A stretch of DNA of 64,000 nucleotides from Antennarius striatus. Its lineage: Eukaryota; Chordata; Actinopteri; Lophiiformes; Antennariidae. Every line of letters starts with the position of its first letter. Position 1 is the first letter of the stretch. Positions 1 through 23,000 of the stretch are shown in pieces. Under the pieces are notes generated by a model. It had not been told where the DNA came from. It saw nothing but the letters and a program-made list of their open reading frames with translations, and searched no databases. A program made the position numbers and the translations under genes. The DNA lies in contig NC_090796.1 of the NCBI RefSeq assembly GCF_040054535.1, positions 5,879,001-5,943,000 on the forward strand, given 5' to 3'.

Positions 1-3000
1 TATTTGGACTTTTTCTAGCTGTTGCAAGGCAGTAAACATGCCTGGAATCGTCACCAAAAATTTTGCTTCAAGGGTTATTTGGGCCTTGGTGGGGACGTGC
101 TTTCTGCTGGGTCTAGATTCAACATGTTTTATTTACTGCTTGCTCTAAAACTGGGTCATGTGGCGCTAAGAGGATTCTGAGCACAATAGAAGATAACGTT
201 TCTCATCAATCTCAGAATAGGCCTCACTGTTCAAGGGGACTAGAGTCTTTTAGAAGGACAAGACGAAGGAAGGAATCAAGACAGTGAAAAAAAGCCAATC
301 ACATATATTTTATTTTTCCAAAACAATGTGATTCTGATTCTTGGTAATTACCAAGATCTTCACACCTATTCTCGGGTTTTTAAAACGTTTACTCAAAAAC
401 TACAGGAAGGATTTCAGTGAAATTTAGCAGGGTGGCTCACGGCTCAAAAAGTAGTTTTTTGGATACACAAATTAATAAATCAGATTTTTTTCAAACATTT
501 TATGCAATTTCTGAAAAAGCAACTGAACCAATATCCAACATCTGAGAGCTTTAGAGCTTGAGCATGTGCAGAAAAAGAACCCTCCAGATTTGGTTTTAAT
601 TATTTTCTGTTTATTAGTCCAGTGGTTTTTCAATTGCATGTCTTTGGGGTGTCTGTCCTCTAGCAGTAGTGAGGCACTTTGCTGCACTATTCGTTCTACC
701 GCACAAGAGTAGTCACACGAAGGTTCACCAGGATCACCTAATGCTGACGGAAAAAACAGATTTTCCAGACTATATTTTAAATCAAAGGAAAAAGCTTTAT
801 TCTTGTTGAGAATGGTGACATTCATTTACATGAAATAAAAAAACAAAACACTTTGCTTTTCGTCGTGTTAAATGCTGTTTGTTGTCCAGGTCCTGATGAA
901 TAACAACACAGTAACAACACAGTGTTGGTTGAGTCTGAGGCATTACAATGCGTGTGTCAGACAGTTTGTATAATGTAGAGACGCTGAGGCGCTATGATCA
1001 GCACAGAAAAAAAAAGAAAATCCAGCATCAGGTAACGTTTCTATCCACAGCTGCCTGGCAGACGTTTGTTTTTTTTCCTTTTGAAGAGAAAAATGAAAGG
1101 ACTGTAATAAAGACTTTAACACACTGACACTGTAAAACCAATCTACTGTAGAACGGAAGCCGTCTAACAGAATACATAAAAAATAGTTGATCCATCAAAC
1201 CACACAAAAAAAATTTCCATTTAAGAGGAAAGTTAAAACTCATTATTGTATTATATTACCTAAGATCAAACTTTTGTATATTCAGTAAACCTGATGATTA
1301 CATTTCTTTATTCTTTAAGATCATGAATTTGATCAAAAATAAAGCTAATCAAGTAAAAAGATGACATCACACCCCCCCCCAAAAAAAAACCTAGTTCTTT
1401 TTGCTGTTTAACATTCAAAAAGAATCAGAATAAATTAACTGACTGTACAAAAAAACAAAAACGGCGTGACATTTCATACAAAATCCTCATTTCTCCTGGT
1501 CACACGTGTGCCTCCTTTACCTCTACTCGACGTCGTACGAAAAAATAAAACTCTCAGAGCAAAAATGCACCATAAGAGACACACACAAATACTAAACCTG
1601 GACTCTCAGTGTCGAGTTTCCATTGATCGATTAAAATAATAACAATACAGCCATTTAATAAACACATGTATTCACGTCTGCGATCATTTCGACACGGCTG
1701 TCTTCTGACCACTCAGTCCTGCTGCTTGAACTCAAGGCTCTGAATGATCTGAGTCAGAAAGAGCCACAGGAAAAAGAAAAAAAAGTCTCTCAGTCTTCTT
1801 CCTGCTGCTGTCACATGATTATCAGAAGCACAAGGAGCTGCATCATCACTATCCTACTGACTGTATTGTGCATCTTAAGGGCTGCTTTTATACAACCATT
1901 AAAATGGACATTATCAAATCCATAAACACACAATATTGTCTTTGCAGCCTATTTTTTCAAATTTATCAAAATGTTATGAAAATAAGTTCCCAACTATGAT
2001 GCTAATTCCCAGTTGTCTCATGTTGTAACAGCTTATTGCCTGTATAAAACTCCCCCATGCATTTGTTTCCTATGGTACAGTTATTATCTCTACTTGAGGC
2101 AAAAACACCAGCTGTCCTTTAGGATCAGTAGAGTTTAGACAAATTGGAAATCCAGCGTTATGTGTCCTTTATCTTTACCAACAGCTACTATCGCTAACTT
2201 AGATTCGGAATGTAAACTGAGCTTACCAAGTTAAATAACCTTTTGCCATAATGCTTGACTGTTATGATTGTTTGGGTTCTTGCATTTGATATTTTTTATT
2301 CCCCTTTAAAAAACGCTAAAAAGAAACCTGTCCTCTTTAGCATCTGCGCTACAAGGTTTTTTTTTACCATTTCACAGTTAAATTTTGTCAGATCAACAAT
2401 GACTTGACTATTAAACACACAGCCTTACAATAAATGGCATTACATCATTTATGTGTGTACAGATTACATCACAAGTTCTCCAGCATTCAGTGATGATGCG
2501 TCACGAGGTCATCAGTAAAGGACTTGACAGAACCTTCTGGATGGTGTGTTCGCACAGTGCAACCTTTCACAGAAACTACTTTCAGGGCTTGTGCCAAAAA
2601 ACAAACAAACAAAAAAAACAAAAACGTGCAAGATCCTAATTTGATTTGCGGTGCAGTTCCCACAAGTCACCAACAGAGGCCGTTAAAAGTCACATATCAT
2701 ATGACGGCTCCTGGAGTCGTCTCCACTGAACACCTGCACTGCGGCAGATCAGCCCACAGTCAAACGACTGCTCCTTATTCTAACTGACAAGGAGAAACGA
2801 CGGAGATAAACACCTCAAACCCGTCTCACCCTGTGCTTCTCATGCCGACCTCCCTGTCCTGACTCACACCAACAGGGCTGTCAGCTGGGACCAGAGCTGG
2901 CTCTGGATTCCAGCCAGAGGCAGAGCGAGGCGGCGCTGCTGCTGAGCATGCACCAGCATGAGGCCATGCAGGCGTGTGTCGACACATGACTGGGTGTTGC

Positions 3001-5243
3001 TTGCATTCATCAGTGCAGTGTGGCTTTTCTGAATCTGAGCTCTGACGGACAGAGAGCGTTTGGTCGGATGGAATGTGAACGGCAAATATTTTGGACAATT
3101 TAAGGCCAAGCAAACCACTAAATGGCCAAATTACCATTTATTACTACGGGATTAAACAGCTGATCCAGGAATACACTGACAGCAGTTATGTAAAACTGAA
3201 AGCATCAATGCAAGCACAGCTATAGAGGAGTACTGACAAGAGGACATCTCTATATAAGGCTAAACAGCTGGTTTAACAAGCTTTAACTTGTAAACTCTCT
3301 TTTCAGTGCACATTACTAAGAACTGAGTCCACGTTCAATAAGAACAAACCAGAATTAACCCCGTTTGTTCCACTTGTTCTCAGACAGATTAATTCTGATA
3401 ATTATACACACACCATTCATGACTGATCATAGCATCATGACGCAGCAACAGCTCCTCAGTGGGGAACGGAAACTGAGTCAGTTTTCTTTAAGATTCTGTC
3501 CTATTTTTGTTGAGCACCTTGGATGAGCCAGCTTTGATCTGAATCTTTGGTTGTAATTTATCTCCACTGCTTCCCTTGGCAATGAAACATTTGCAAGATT
3601 ACTTCTATGAATAAAATCGGTTTGACTGCAAAATACCTTTGAAGATATTGCTATGCATTATAGATTGTTTTTTTCTTCTTCTCATTTTTGGTCATTTGTT
3701 TGTCTTTACGACTAACATTTTTGTCAATGAACTGGTAGGAATGCTACAAATGTTTTATTTCCTGTCCATTGACGCGACACACAATTACACCATGTACAGG
3801 ATGTCGTAATAAGGCTAGAAAAAGAACTTAAACTCTTGTGATTTTCTACATGCGGGTGCCATGGATCTGGAAAAGCTGTGAAAAAAAAAGAGAACAAATG
3901 TTAGGACTGTCCAGGTCCACCGTTTTCTCAACTTCACACAGTGTGTGCAATCTATGCTGTGGTTCATCAGCGATGATCATGATGATGATAATGACAGAAT
4001 GACAGCAAATGACTAAACTGATTTTCATAATGGCTGGAAATGTCAACACAAACATAATATCTATATAGTATTAAATGTGTGCCCCTTTAAGGTTTGCTCC
4101 ATGTTGTTTGTTTATAGTGGCCGTATATTCTGTACACACACAAACCGGAAAGGATGTCTGATACTACTTCTGCACTCAAGGTCAGAGATGTTTCATGTCA
4201 TGACGTCTGTCATGTGATCCACAGCGCTAACAGACCAGGAAATTCACCAGTTAACTATCAATGGGACAAAATTTCAGAAGTTTGTTTGTTGAAGAAATTC
4301 TCAACGAGTCTGGAGTGTTTTACCCCAGACAACAAGTCACTGCAGCCGCTTTTAATTAGACGACACTGCTGGGAATTTCTCTCCTTCTCATTACTAAATG
4401 TCATCAACAGTTCGTGGTGATAATTCAACATTACTGACACGGGTTTCACAAAAACAGTATGAAATGCTTGGATATAGGATGACCCAACAATATTATTCAA
4501 GAGATGCCATTTAAGTTGTCCTCAAATAATTCTGAGAGACGGTTCTGTTTCTGAGAAAATAAATGATCAAAAATTCCCTCTCCAGTTATCGAGAGATATT
4601 TAGCAGGTTATGAGCGCTGCTGCCGGCAGGAACCTGTTCTTATTTCCCAGGGATAAAAACAAAAGATAGGCAGCATGGTATTATGGGAGTTGTTGTTACA
4701 TTAAAATCTATTGGGTGCAGCTGGCAGAAATATTTATTAAGCTAATGTCAAACAAGATTCATTTGTTCACAGGTTCACCTGCCTTCCTGTCGGAAATGAA
4801 CCACATAAACTCACATTTAACCTTAAATGCTGTTAGAGATATGACTAAAGTAAACAACACAACAAAAGTTACAATAAAGGTCACATGAAGACAATTTACT
4901 GACAAAATGCTGCCCATTCTATCTTGGGTTTAAAACGATATTCAAATTACTGCATCTCTTTGGATTTGTTGATTGATTGTAGACCGCCACGCATCTGATA
5001 TTTTTATCTCATACAAAAAATAAATCAAAAGATTTGGTTTCTGTATATTTTTCCCAGCTAAGCTATCTTTACTCCTTCAAACCGTATCATTACTAAAAAC
5101 CTAGTTGATGCGGAGCCATGAAACACCTCAGATCTCTGCGCTCATCACACAGACAAAATCTAGCGGGTCGACCTACGAGCACATCAATCACACGGTTCCT
5201 CACCCCTTCCATCCTCTCTGGAGAACAAAGAAACATGACTCCC
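1..5243. other. 3' flank of kctd17, no confident gene
   Basis: AT-rich sequence downstream of the kctd17 stop codon. Several minus-strand AATAAA signals (read as TTTATT on plus) occur, for example at 4733-4738 and 3137-3142, so part of this is probably kctd17 3' UTR, but I cannot tell which signal is used. Open frames are short and match no family I recognise. One minus-strand frame around 600-760 looks slightly protein-like but has no convincing pair of splice sites. A C-run followed by an A-run lies near 1373-1389. Confidence 0.5.
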
Positions 5244-15588
<10,345 letters not shown>

Positions 15589-15760
15589 TTGGAAATGGGT
15601 GTTAAAACACGAAGTCAAGCGGAGTGAAGGCGTCGCTCCGTGTCCGCGATTGCCCGTCTTTTCTCTCCACCTAGCGGTGAAGCCCCGCCCTCAGCCCACA
15701 CGGACGAATCAGAAGCTCGAGAAGTCGGAAATTACAATGAGCATATCCGTTGTTACTTTC
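15589..15760 (-). promoter_or_regulatory. kctd17 promoter and 5' UTR region
   Basis: GC-rich and CpG-containing sequence directly upstream of the start codon, in contrast to the AT-rich flank beyond about 15760. It contains a GC box (GCCCCGCCC, 15682-15690) typical of a TATA-less CpG promoter. The transcription start cannot be fixed from sequence. Confidence 0.5.
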
Positions 15761-16207
15761 AAAATAAAACGCGAATCGGTAAATTTAACGCCATTAGATT
15801 ATATAAATAGAAAGAAAACATACTGTAGTGTTCAGAAGACTAATTACAGTATTATTCTGAATATATACTGTATATGCACAATAAATACATTTTTAGTAGA
15901 GTTAAATAAAAAGATCCTAATGCAGGGATTTTCTCTAAAATGCTCTAAAGTCAAATATATACAGTACAGTATAGTATTGCAAAACTGGCGGTGAAGTACC
16001 TGCTCCTCAGTTGTTCTGTCCAATGCTGTTCGAGTAATATCTGATCTTACTTTCAAAATCAATTAATCGAATTTAATTACATTTTCTTTTAAAGAAAGTG
16101 TTACTTTTGGTCTGGTCTCTTGGACAAGCTGGGCAAAATAATTTGTGTAAAACTGAGATAAATATTAAATAAAGGAGGAAAATCAGACGCAATTCAAAAT
16201 ATGAGAC

Positions 16208-16213
16208 TTTATT
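16208..16213 (-). terminator. Likely plbd1 polyadenylation signal
   Basis: AATAAA on the minus strand (TTTATT on plus), about 850 bp downstream of the plbd1 stop, giving a plausible 3' UTR of 16190-17061. Sequence from there to the kctd17 promoter (15760-16190) is AT-rich with no gene seen. Confidence 0.45.
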
Positions 16214-17061
16214 GTTAATATTCTTATCAATTCACTTATTAAATCATTCAATTATATACCATTCAATTATGCATCACACTAATCAAATTGAATCAATTTA
16301 GCATAGATTTTAAACAAAACCAACCAACAAATTAAATTAGTACTTTTTGGGGGAACAAAACAACACACACACAAATTCCTGAGGACAAAAATCCAAATAA
16401 CTGTGGATAGAAAATCTACGCAGTTTAACCCTTCATAGAGCCGTCATTAAAACATTTTGAAAATAAATAAAAAATCAGCGTATGAGTTATTAGAGAATAT
16501 ATCAAAACTTTCCATGTGTATAATTTTTCTATGTCATGTACAAAATCAAATTACCAAATAAAATCACTTTCCTGATAAAGGATTTAAAAAAGCACAGCAC
16601 TTACACATACTATTGTACTGACAATCTGATACTGTGGCAGCACGCTATCATAACAGTATAATTCTGAGATGAATTATAGCAGTTAACGTAGTAGTAGTAA
16701 CCCCAGGTGGACTATCAGACTAGTGTGTGTGATGGCTGGTGTTCTGTACTACAGAAACAAATACAGTAAGCAGATTTCAAAACACTGAAAATGGCAGAGT
16801 TATGGGTTTTAAACCTTTTAAAACTTTTGGAATCTTAAACTAATTTTCCATTATGATGGTGATCAATGTGAGAGAATTTAAATTATTTTTGCATTTCAAT
16901 CATATGTTTGAAGAATCAGAGGAACATTGATAAGATATTTTGCCAACCTGCAATTTGCAGTGTTGTGACATTTTCGACATATTAGAACATGCTAGAATTC
17001 TTGATACCTCCAACAGAAAATCGTGAAAAATTCTACTTAAATCTTTTTTCTCTGTTGTCCA

Positions 17062-20000
17062 TTAAGGTCGACTCAGCCTGGGCTTCATGGTGATGAAGGG
17101 AAAGTTGTAGGTGTAGGGGAGACCCTGAAGATTGGAGTGGTTGAAGGATCGCCATGAGAACGGGCGCAAACCCCCCTGTGTGGTGGGACCATTGATGGCT
17201 TCTGACACCAGCTGGACAGCCATCTGATAATCTGTCACCTGTAACACGTGAGAGACGTGGGTACAAAAGAAGGAGCGAATGAGTGACTGAGTTTCCAAGG
17301 AGCTTGTGTTTTCACTAGCATCCTTCTGTTCAAACTATCACACAGAAATTTTACAGATTTTAATGAAACTTGGAGGAAAGTTTGGGAAAAATAGGAGAAC
17401 AGATTCACTTTAGAAGTGGCTCCAGATAAAAGGTGATGTCAGGATCTTTAATGTTATATTAATTGTGAGTGAGAGAATACAAAACAAAAGAAAAATCATT
17501 CCAGGTTTAATATTTCAGTAAGCCAGGAACAGAAAGGACTGAAAACTACTAAATAATAAAGATCAAAATTGATATTATTTCTCACATTATCACAAAAAAC
17601 ATAACAATAAACAAGTCAGTGCAACACTTTGTGATTATACTTTTGTGTCCTTGGATATAAAATAACTTTTCAGTATTAAACTAGTACTAAGGTGACACTG
17701 ATGATCTCTGACCTTAGAGTCATAGCAGCCTCCTGGACGAGGCCTCCTTGGTCTCAGGTCGTTACGGCAACAGATGGTTTTGCATGGATGGCCCTTGGAG
17801 TAGGGGTCTCTCCTGTAGTCTGAAACACAACAAGCCTGACTTGATGGAAACAGAAGCAGTGCAACAAATTATTTTTGTGTTTCTGTCACATCTCTGAAGC
17901 CCAGTGAGGCAAGGAAATTCTAAAAAATAAGAGAAGAGTGTAGGACCACAGTTTACACTTACTGTTGTATCGCATGATTTTTTTGAGGGAGCTGAGGTCA
18001 GACACCTTAGCCTGGTCCCTGCGCAGGATCTTGGCTCGGGGGCAGAGGTCGTAGGAAAAATCTTCTCCGTATCTCTTCCACATCACACCGTACCCGCTCA
18101 GGTTGTAGATCTCAACATGAAACGGTATGTTGTAGGACGGCCAATAACCTGCCAAACGTGTAAAGGTTGTGTGTCGCTGGAACATCCCGAATCAAACTGT
18201 AAAACCCATATGAACAGATAAAGAGGAGTGTTTCTCACCTCTGCGTAGAGCTTGAGTCTGATCAGAGTGCATCACCCTCCCAGGGATTTGCTCCACCACA
18301 GTCAGAGCTCCATTCCTGATGCTGTGCCCCAGAGAAACCCTGTTCAGGTCCACCACCATGTACTGGCTATTATATGAACCTGAAACACAGATGGTTGCAT
18401 GCTCTGTTTATCCACAGCATTCTGAAGGTCTAAATAATTTAACAGACTTGAATATTATAAGAAGCAGGGATTCAGCCTTGTCACCATATTTTACAGCATG
18501 TTTAATGGTGGCTCCTGAATTGGAACGCCACTGGTAACATTTGATGGTCACTGGTCATCAAATATGCGGTGAATATCTTCATATCAATTTGAATATATTG
18601 GTTTTATGTCCTGCATTGAAAGCATTTTTGAATACATATCACTATATGCATTACACACCATGTATAATTCCACATTTGGTTCACGTTGTGTTTCTTTGCA
18701 TTCAGTAATCTTTCTCATTGCTCAAGGTTGTCCAGCGTTCTCTGCAAACCTGGCATTCACACCTGTGAGCCGATCTTTTGTCTTGCAGATAGATTGAATT
18801 TGGTCCTTTGTTCACCAGTCTAGAGCACCATCCTTGTGGTGTAAATTATGCCACTATGAAAGGCAGCTGCTGGGGAAGGCCAGCGTTGGTGATGCAACCA
18901 GTACCGACAGCCTCTCAGCGATTTACATGGCGGGTCAGCCAGCAGCCTCAAGTAGAAAGGACCTCTGGTAGCACCATTTTCACAAGGACATTTTTAAAAG
19001 CATTTTTCTTTTTGTAAACTGATTTGTTATCTTTGCGTTCATACTTATTAGTCATGGTTAATAATTCAAGTGGTGTGATTTGACAATTGGGAACAGGGAT
19101 CATTCTTAAATTCTCCCAGCTGACACTTCGATGGATTCTTGAGAACTAAATAGTTGATGGTTCGGAACTGAAAAAAAGTTTTCGTTAAGTCATTATCTTG
19201 CCAGAAGAGTAATAGAGAAGTTGGATAAGCAAACCTTACTAGATGAAGTCAGTAGTGCCACCTCTAGTCAACTTAAGCAAATGGAAAAAATATAATTTTT
19301 AGTCCAAATTGAGTTGTTTCTAGACACGTACAGGGAAACCATTGCACATTTTTATATGTCGTGTAAGAGACAAGGTGACCCTCTGTGTCCTGAGTTGTGT
19401 CAAGCACAGATGATAAACCCCTAGCCTAAAACCCAGACATGATAAAGACTCTTGTGTTTACTGCCTGCTGGCCATCACAGGTGCTTGTAGACATTTACAG
19501 TACATACAGAACCTACTGACGGATCACATTGGCCAGTTCTCCCCCGTGTTTTCAAAGCACAGTGACCTGGAGCATTGTTTAACCCTAACTCTAAAACAAC
19601 AGCACCCCAGGCTGCCTAAAAACATAGCCGTCTTTCTTGGACTGCCCTCTATCCCTACAGAAGCTTTCATCAAAAAACCATTGACAGACGTCTACGTGGG
19701 GAGACAAGTAGATTTTTTAAGCAGTGGTGTTCTTTTATACAATATCTTACAGATTTGCAAACACTCCCATGATCTGATTTTTCTTTATTAATCCTATATG
19801 CCTAGCATGTACAGGACATATATCTATATATCAATTATAGGGCAATGTTAACTCTTCAATGAAGGACCTCTGTTTACAAGGTTTTTCCATTAGCAACAAA
19901 TATACCATCCTGTGTCTGTTATGTAAGATACCACCAATTTAATTTTCTGCTTAAATTTATCTCTGGTGTGAGCTTTTTACAACAAGGGAAAGGGAATGGG

Positions 20001-23000
20001 CAGTTGGGTGGGTGGCAATTTTTACCCTGGTTTACATCTGTATTTATAACTTGAAAATGAATAAATAAACCTTGCATAAAGAAAAAAAAACATTGACAGA
20101 CAATCAATAAAACAAACGAACTGATGAGCAAACAAACCAAGAAACGGAGGTGGATATGTGATTAAATTATTGATTATGTTTGCCACATTTCTGTGGTCAC
20201 CTGTTTAACTGGTGTATTTTTATGATTTTATGGTCTGTTGTACTAAGCTGGAAATATATCAGCATGTTTTGGACAGGCTGCAACTACGACTGAGACACTG
20301 TTCCAGCAGAATGGAATGCAGTAATAGCTTAAATGTTTGTGACCCTCAGTGTTATCAGTTGTAATACTGAGATACTTTTTGCTCCATAATCTTAAGCATA
20401 AATGTGGTAAATAATAATAAAAGAAAAAATATGTTTGAAGTAAAACTAGGTGGTTAACAGTAAAAAAAAAAATTTCATCATTGCAAAATAACACTAGTTG
20501 TGTAAATGGATTCTGATGTTTTGTCTAGAAGTCAACGTCTATGCACTTATAAAGGGAGACCACTGGACATTACTGTTGTATTTGAGACTTGAGTTATTTC
20601 CTCACCTGAGTTGTGTTTGGAGAAGATCTGGGCCCACTCCTCCCCACTGTGTGCCAGGTTATTAGCCAGGCGTACTCTCTGCCAGGTCAGGAGGCTGTGA
20701 GGAGTCAGCTGTGAGAACAGAGACATGTTGAAGACCCCAATAGAGGTCTGAGTCATTAGCAGGCCGCTCCCAAGGAGATAGAAGTCATCCAGAGACATCA
20801 GGAAGCCTGAAGGAAGATGACGAGATGGAATGGAGATGGATGGAAGAGATAGAAGAGAGGAATGTTGTGGTGCGTGGGATGAAATCATTTCGTACTGCTG
20901 CCTGTAGCCTGCAGCCGGAATGCAGGTTGTATGACTCACTAGCGGAGCTGAGATGTTGTTGAGGAAAACATTGGATGAGCTTTTAGTTCACTTGAATACA
21001 TCCAGATAATAAGTCATTGTTTTCATCTGCAGGAGTAAAGAAGTTCTAAAAACCCAGAGAACGCTACCTAACTAGCACCAAGAAAGACAAAAGAATCAGG
21101 AAAAAATTAGGAGCTAAAGAACCAAATATTATGTATGGACACGAACAAGTTTAAATGGATTATAATGAACAGGTGTTGGGTGTACGGTAGTTTACAGACG
21201 CCATCATCTTAATAATACTGTATTTGGTAATGTGTTTACAGGTTGTATCTGCTGCCAACATGTGGTAAAATGCGGTGGGAGGAAGCCGGAGAATCCGTCG
21301 AGAACCCACGCAGACATGTGCAAGTGAAATAGGTCAAAAGTATATATTACAATAAAACTCTTCTTTCACTGTATTTTTAAAAAATAGTTCCATATTTTGC
21401 AACTTTCTTACTGATAATTATGTAATAGGATTTCAAAAAAATGACATTCACTTATTCCTCCAGGAATAAACAGCAGTAGTCAGCAGCTGGTTGGCTCGTC
21501 TTGGTGTAAAGAAATAATAATAACCCTTACTGGTATGCTGGAATAACCCTTACTGGTATGCTGGAATAACCCTTACTGGTATGCTGGAATGACCCTTACT
21601 GGTATGCTGGAATGACCCTTACTGGTATGCTGGAATAACCCTTACTGGTATGCTGGAATAACCCTTACTGGTATGATGGAATAACCCTTACTGGTATGTT
21701 GGAATAACACTTACTGGTACGGTGGAATAACCCTTACTGGTATGTTGGAATAACCCTTACTGGTATGATGGAATAACCCTTACTGGTACGCTGGAATAAC
21801 CCTTACTGGTATGCTGGAATAACCCTTACTGGTATGATGGAATAACACTTACTGGTATTCTAGAACAACCCCTACTGGTATGCTGCAATAACACCTACTG
21901 GCATGATGGAATAACCCTTACTGGTATGTTGGAATAACCCTTACTGGTACGGTGGAATAACCCTTACTGGTATGTTGGAATAACCCTTACTGGTATGATG
22001 GAATAACCCTTACTGGTACGCTGGAATAACCCTTACTGGTATGCTGAAATAACCCTTACTGGTACGCTGGAATAACCCTTACTGTTATGATGGAATAACC
22101 CTTACTGGTATGTTGGAATAACCCTTACTGGTACGGTGGAATAACCCTTACTGGTATGATGGAATAACCCTTACTGGTATGCTGCAATAACACCTACTGG
22201 TATGATGGAATAACCCTTACTGGTATGATGGAATAACACTTACTGGTATTCTAGAACAACCCTTACTGGTACGCTGGAATAACCCTTACTGGTATGTTGG
22301 AATAACCCTTACTGGTACGGTGGAATAACCCACACTGGTATACTGCAATAACCCCTACTGGCATGATGGAATAACACCTACTGGCATGATGGAATAACCC
22401 TTACTGGTATGATGGAATAACACTTACTGGTATTCTAGAACAACCCTTACTGGTATGCTGCAATAACACCTACTGGCATGATGGAATAACACTTACTGCT
22501 ACTGCTTTGCAAATAAATGTAGAAGGAAATACCTCTACAACTTTTGACATTCCTGTTCCCTTTTAATAACCCTTACTAATACAGAAATATTTCAATACCA
22601 TTCCTGATGCTTCTACTATCAATAATAAATGTTCCTTTGTGATCTTGCTATCAATAATAAACATCACCAGCAGGAGAACATTTCTACCATCCTTTTTCTT
22701 CTACATTAAGTATTTAGATAGCATTTTTTCCTGTTCTGTTCGCCCTGTTCTGTGTCTGTAAAATGGTTCACATTGTCAGAGGAAGAATCCTGGGATGACG
22801 GCAGGGATCGCACACCGCCTCCAGTCGCAGCAGCGTATGTCATCTCTACATTTTAAAATTTAAAATGTGATATCCATGCTAAAAATAGTACCCATGTCCT
22901 GATAGCATCGGAGACTCTAAGAGGATTTTTACAGCTTGGGCCAATCTGTAACTCTTTGCCCTCGAAATTAGTCGTCCTCCTCTGACGTAACAGCACAAAT

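Noticed and set aside
472-825. 117-residue minus-strand frame
   Set aside because: No recognised domain, no convincing splice sites, and AT-rich ends; treated as chance or UTR.
21518-22500. Telomere-like (TAACCC) array or CRISPR-like repeat
   Set aside because: The TAACCC core is part of a 23-bp unit and does not repeat as a hexamer. There are no unique spacers and the context is a vertebrate intron, so it is a minisatellite.
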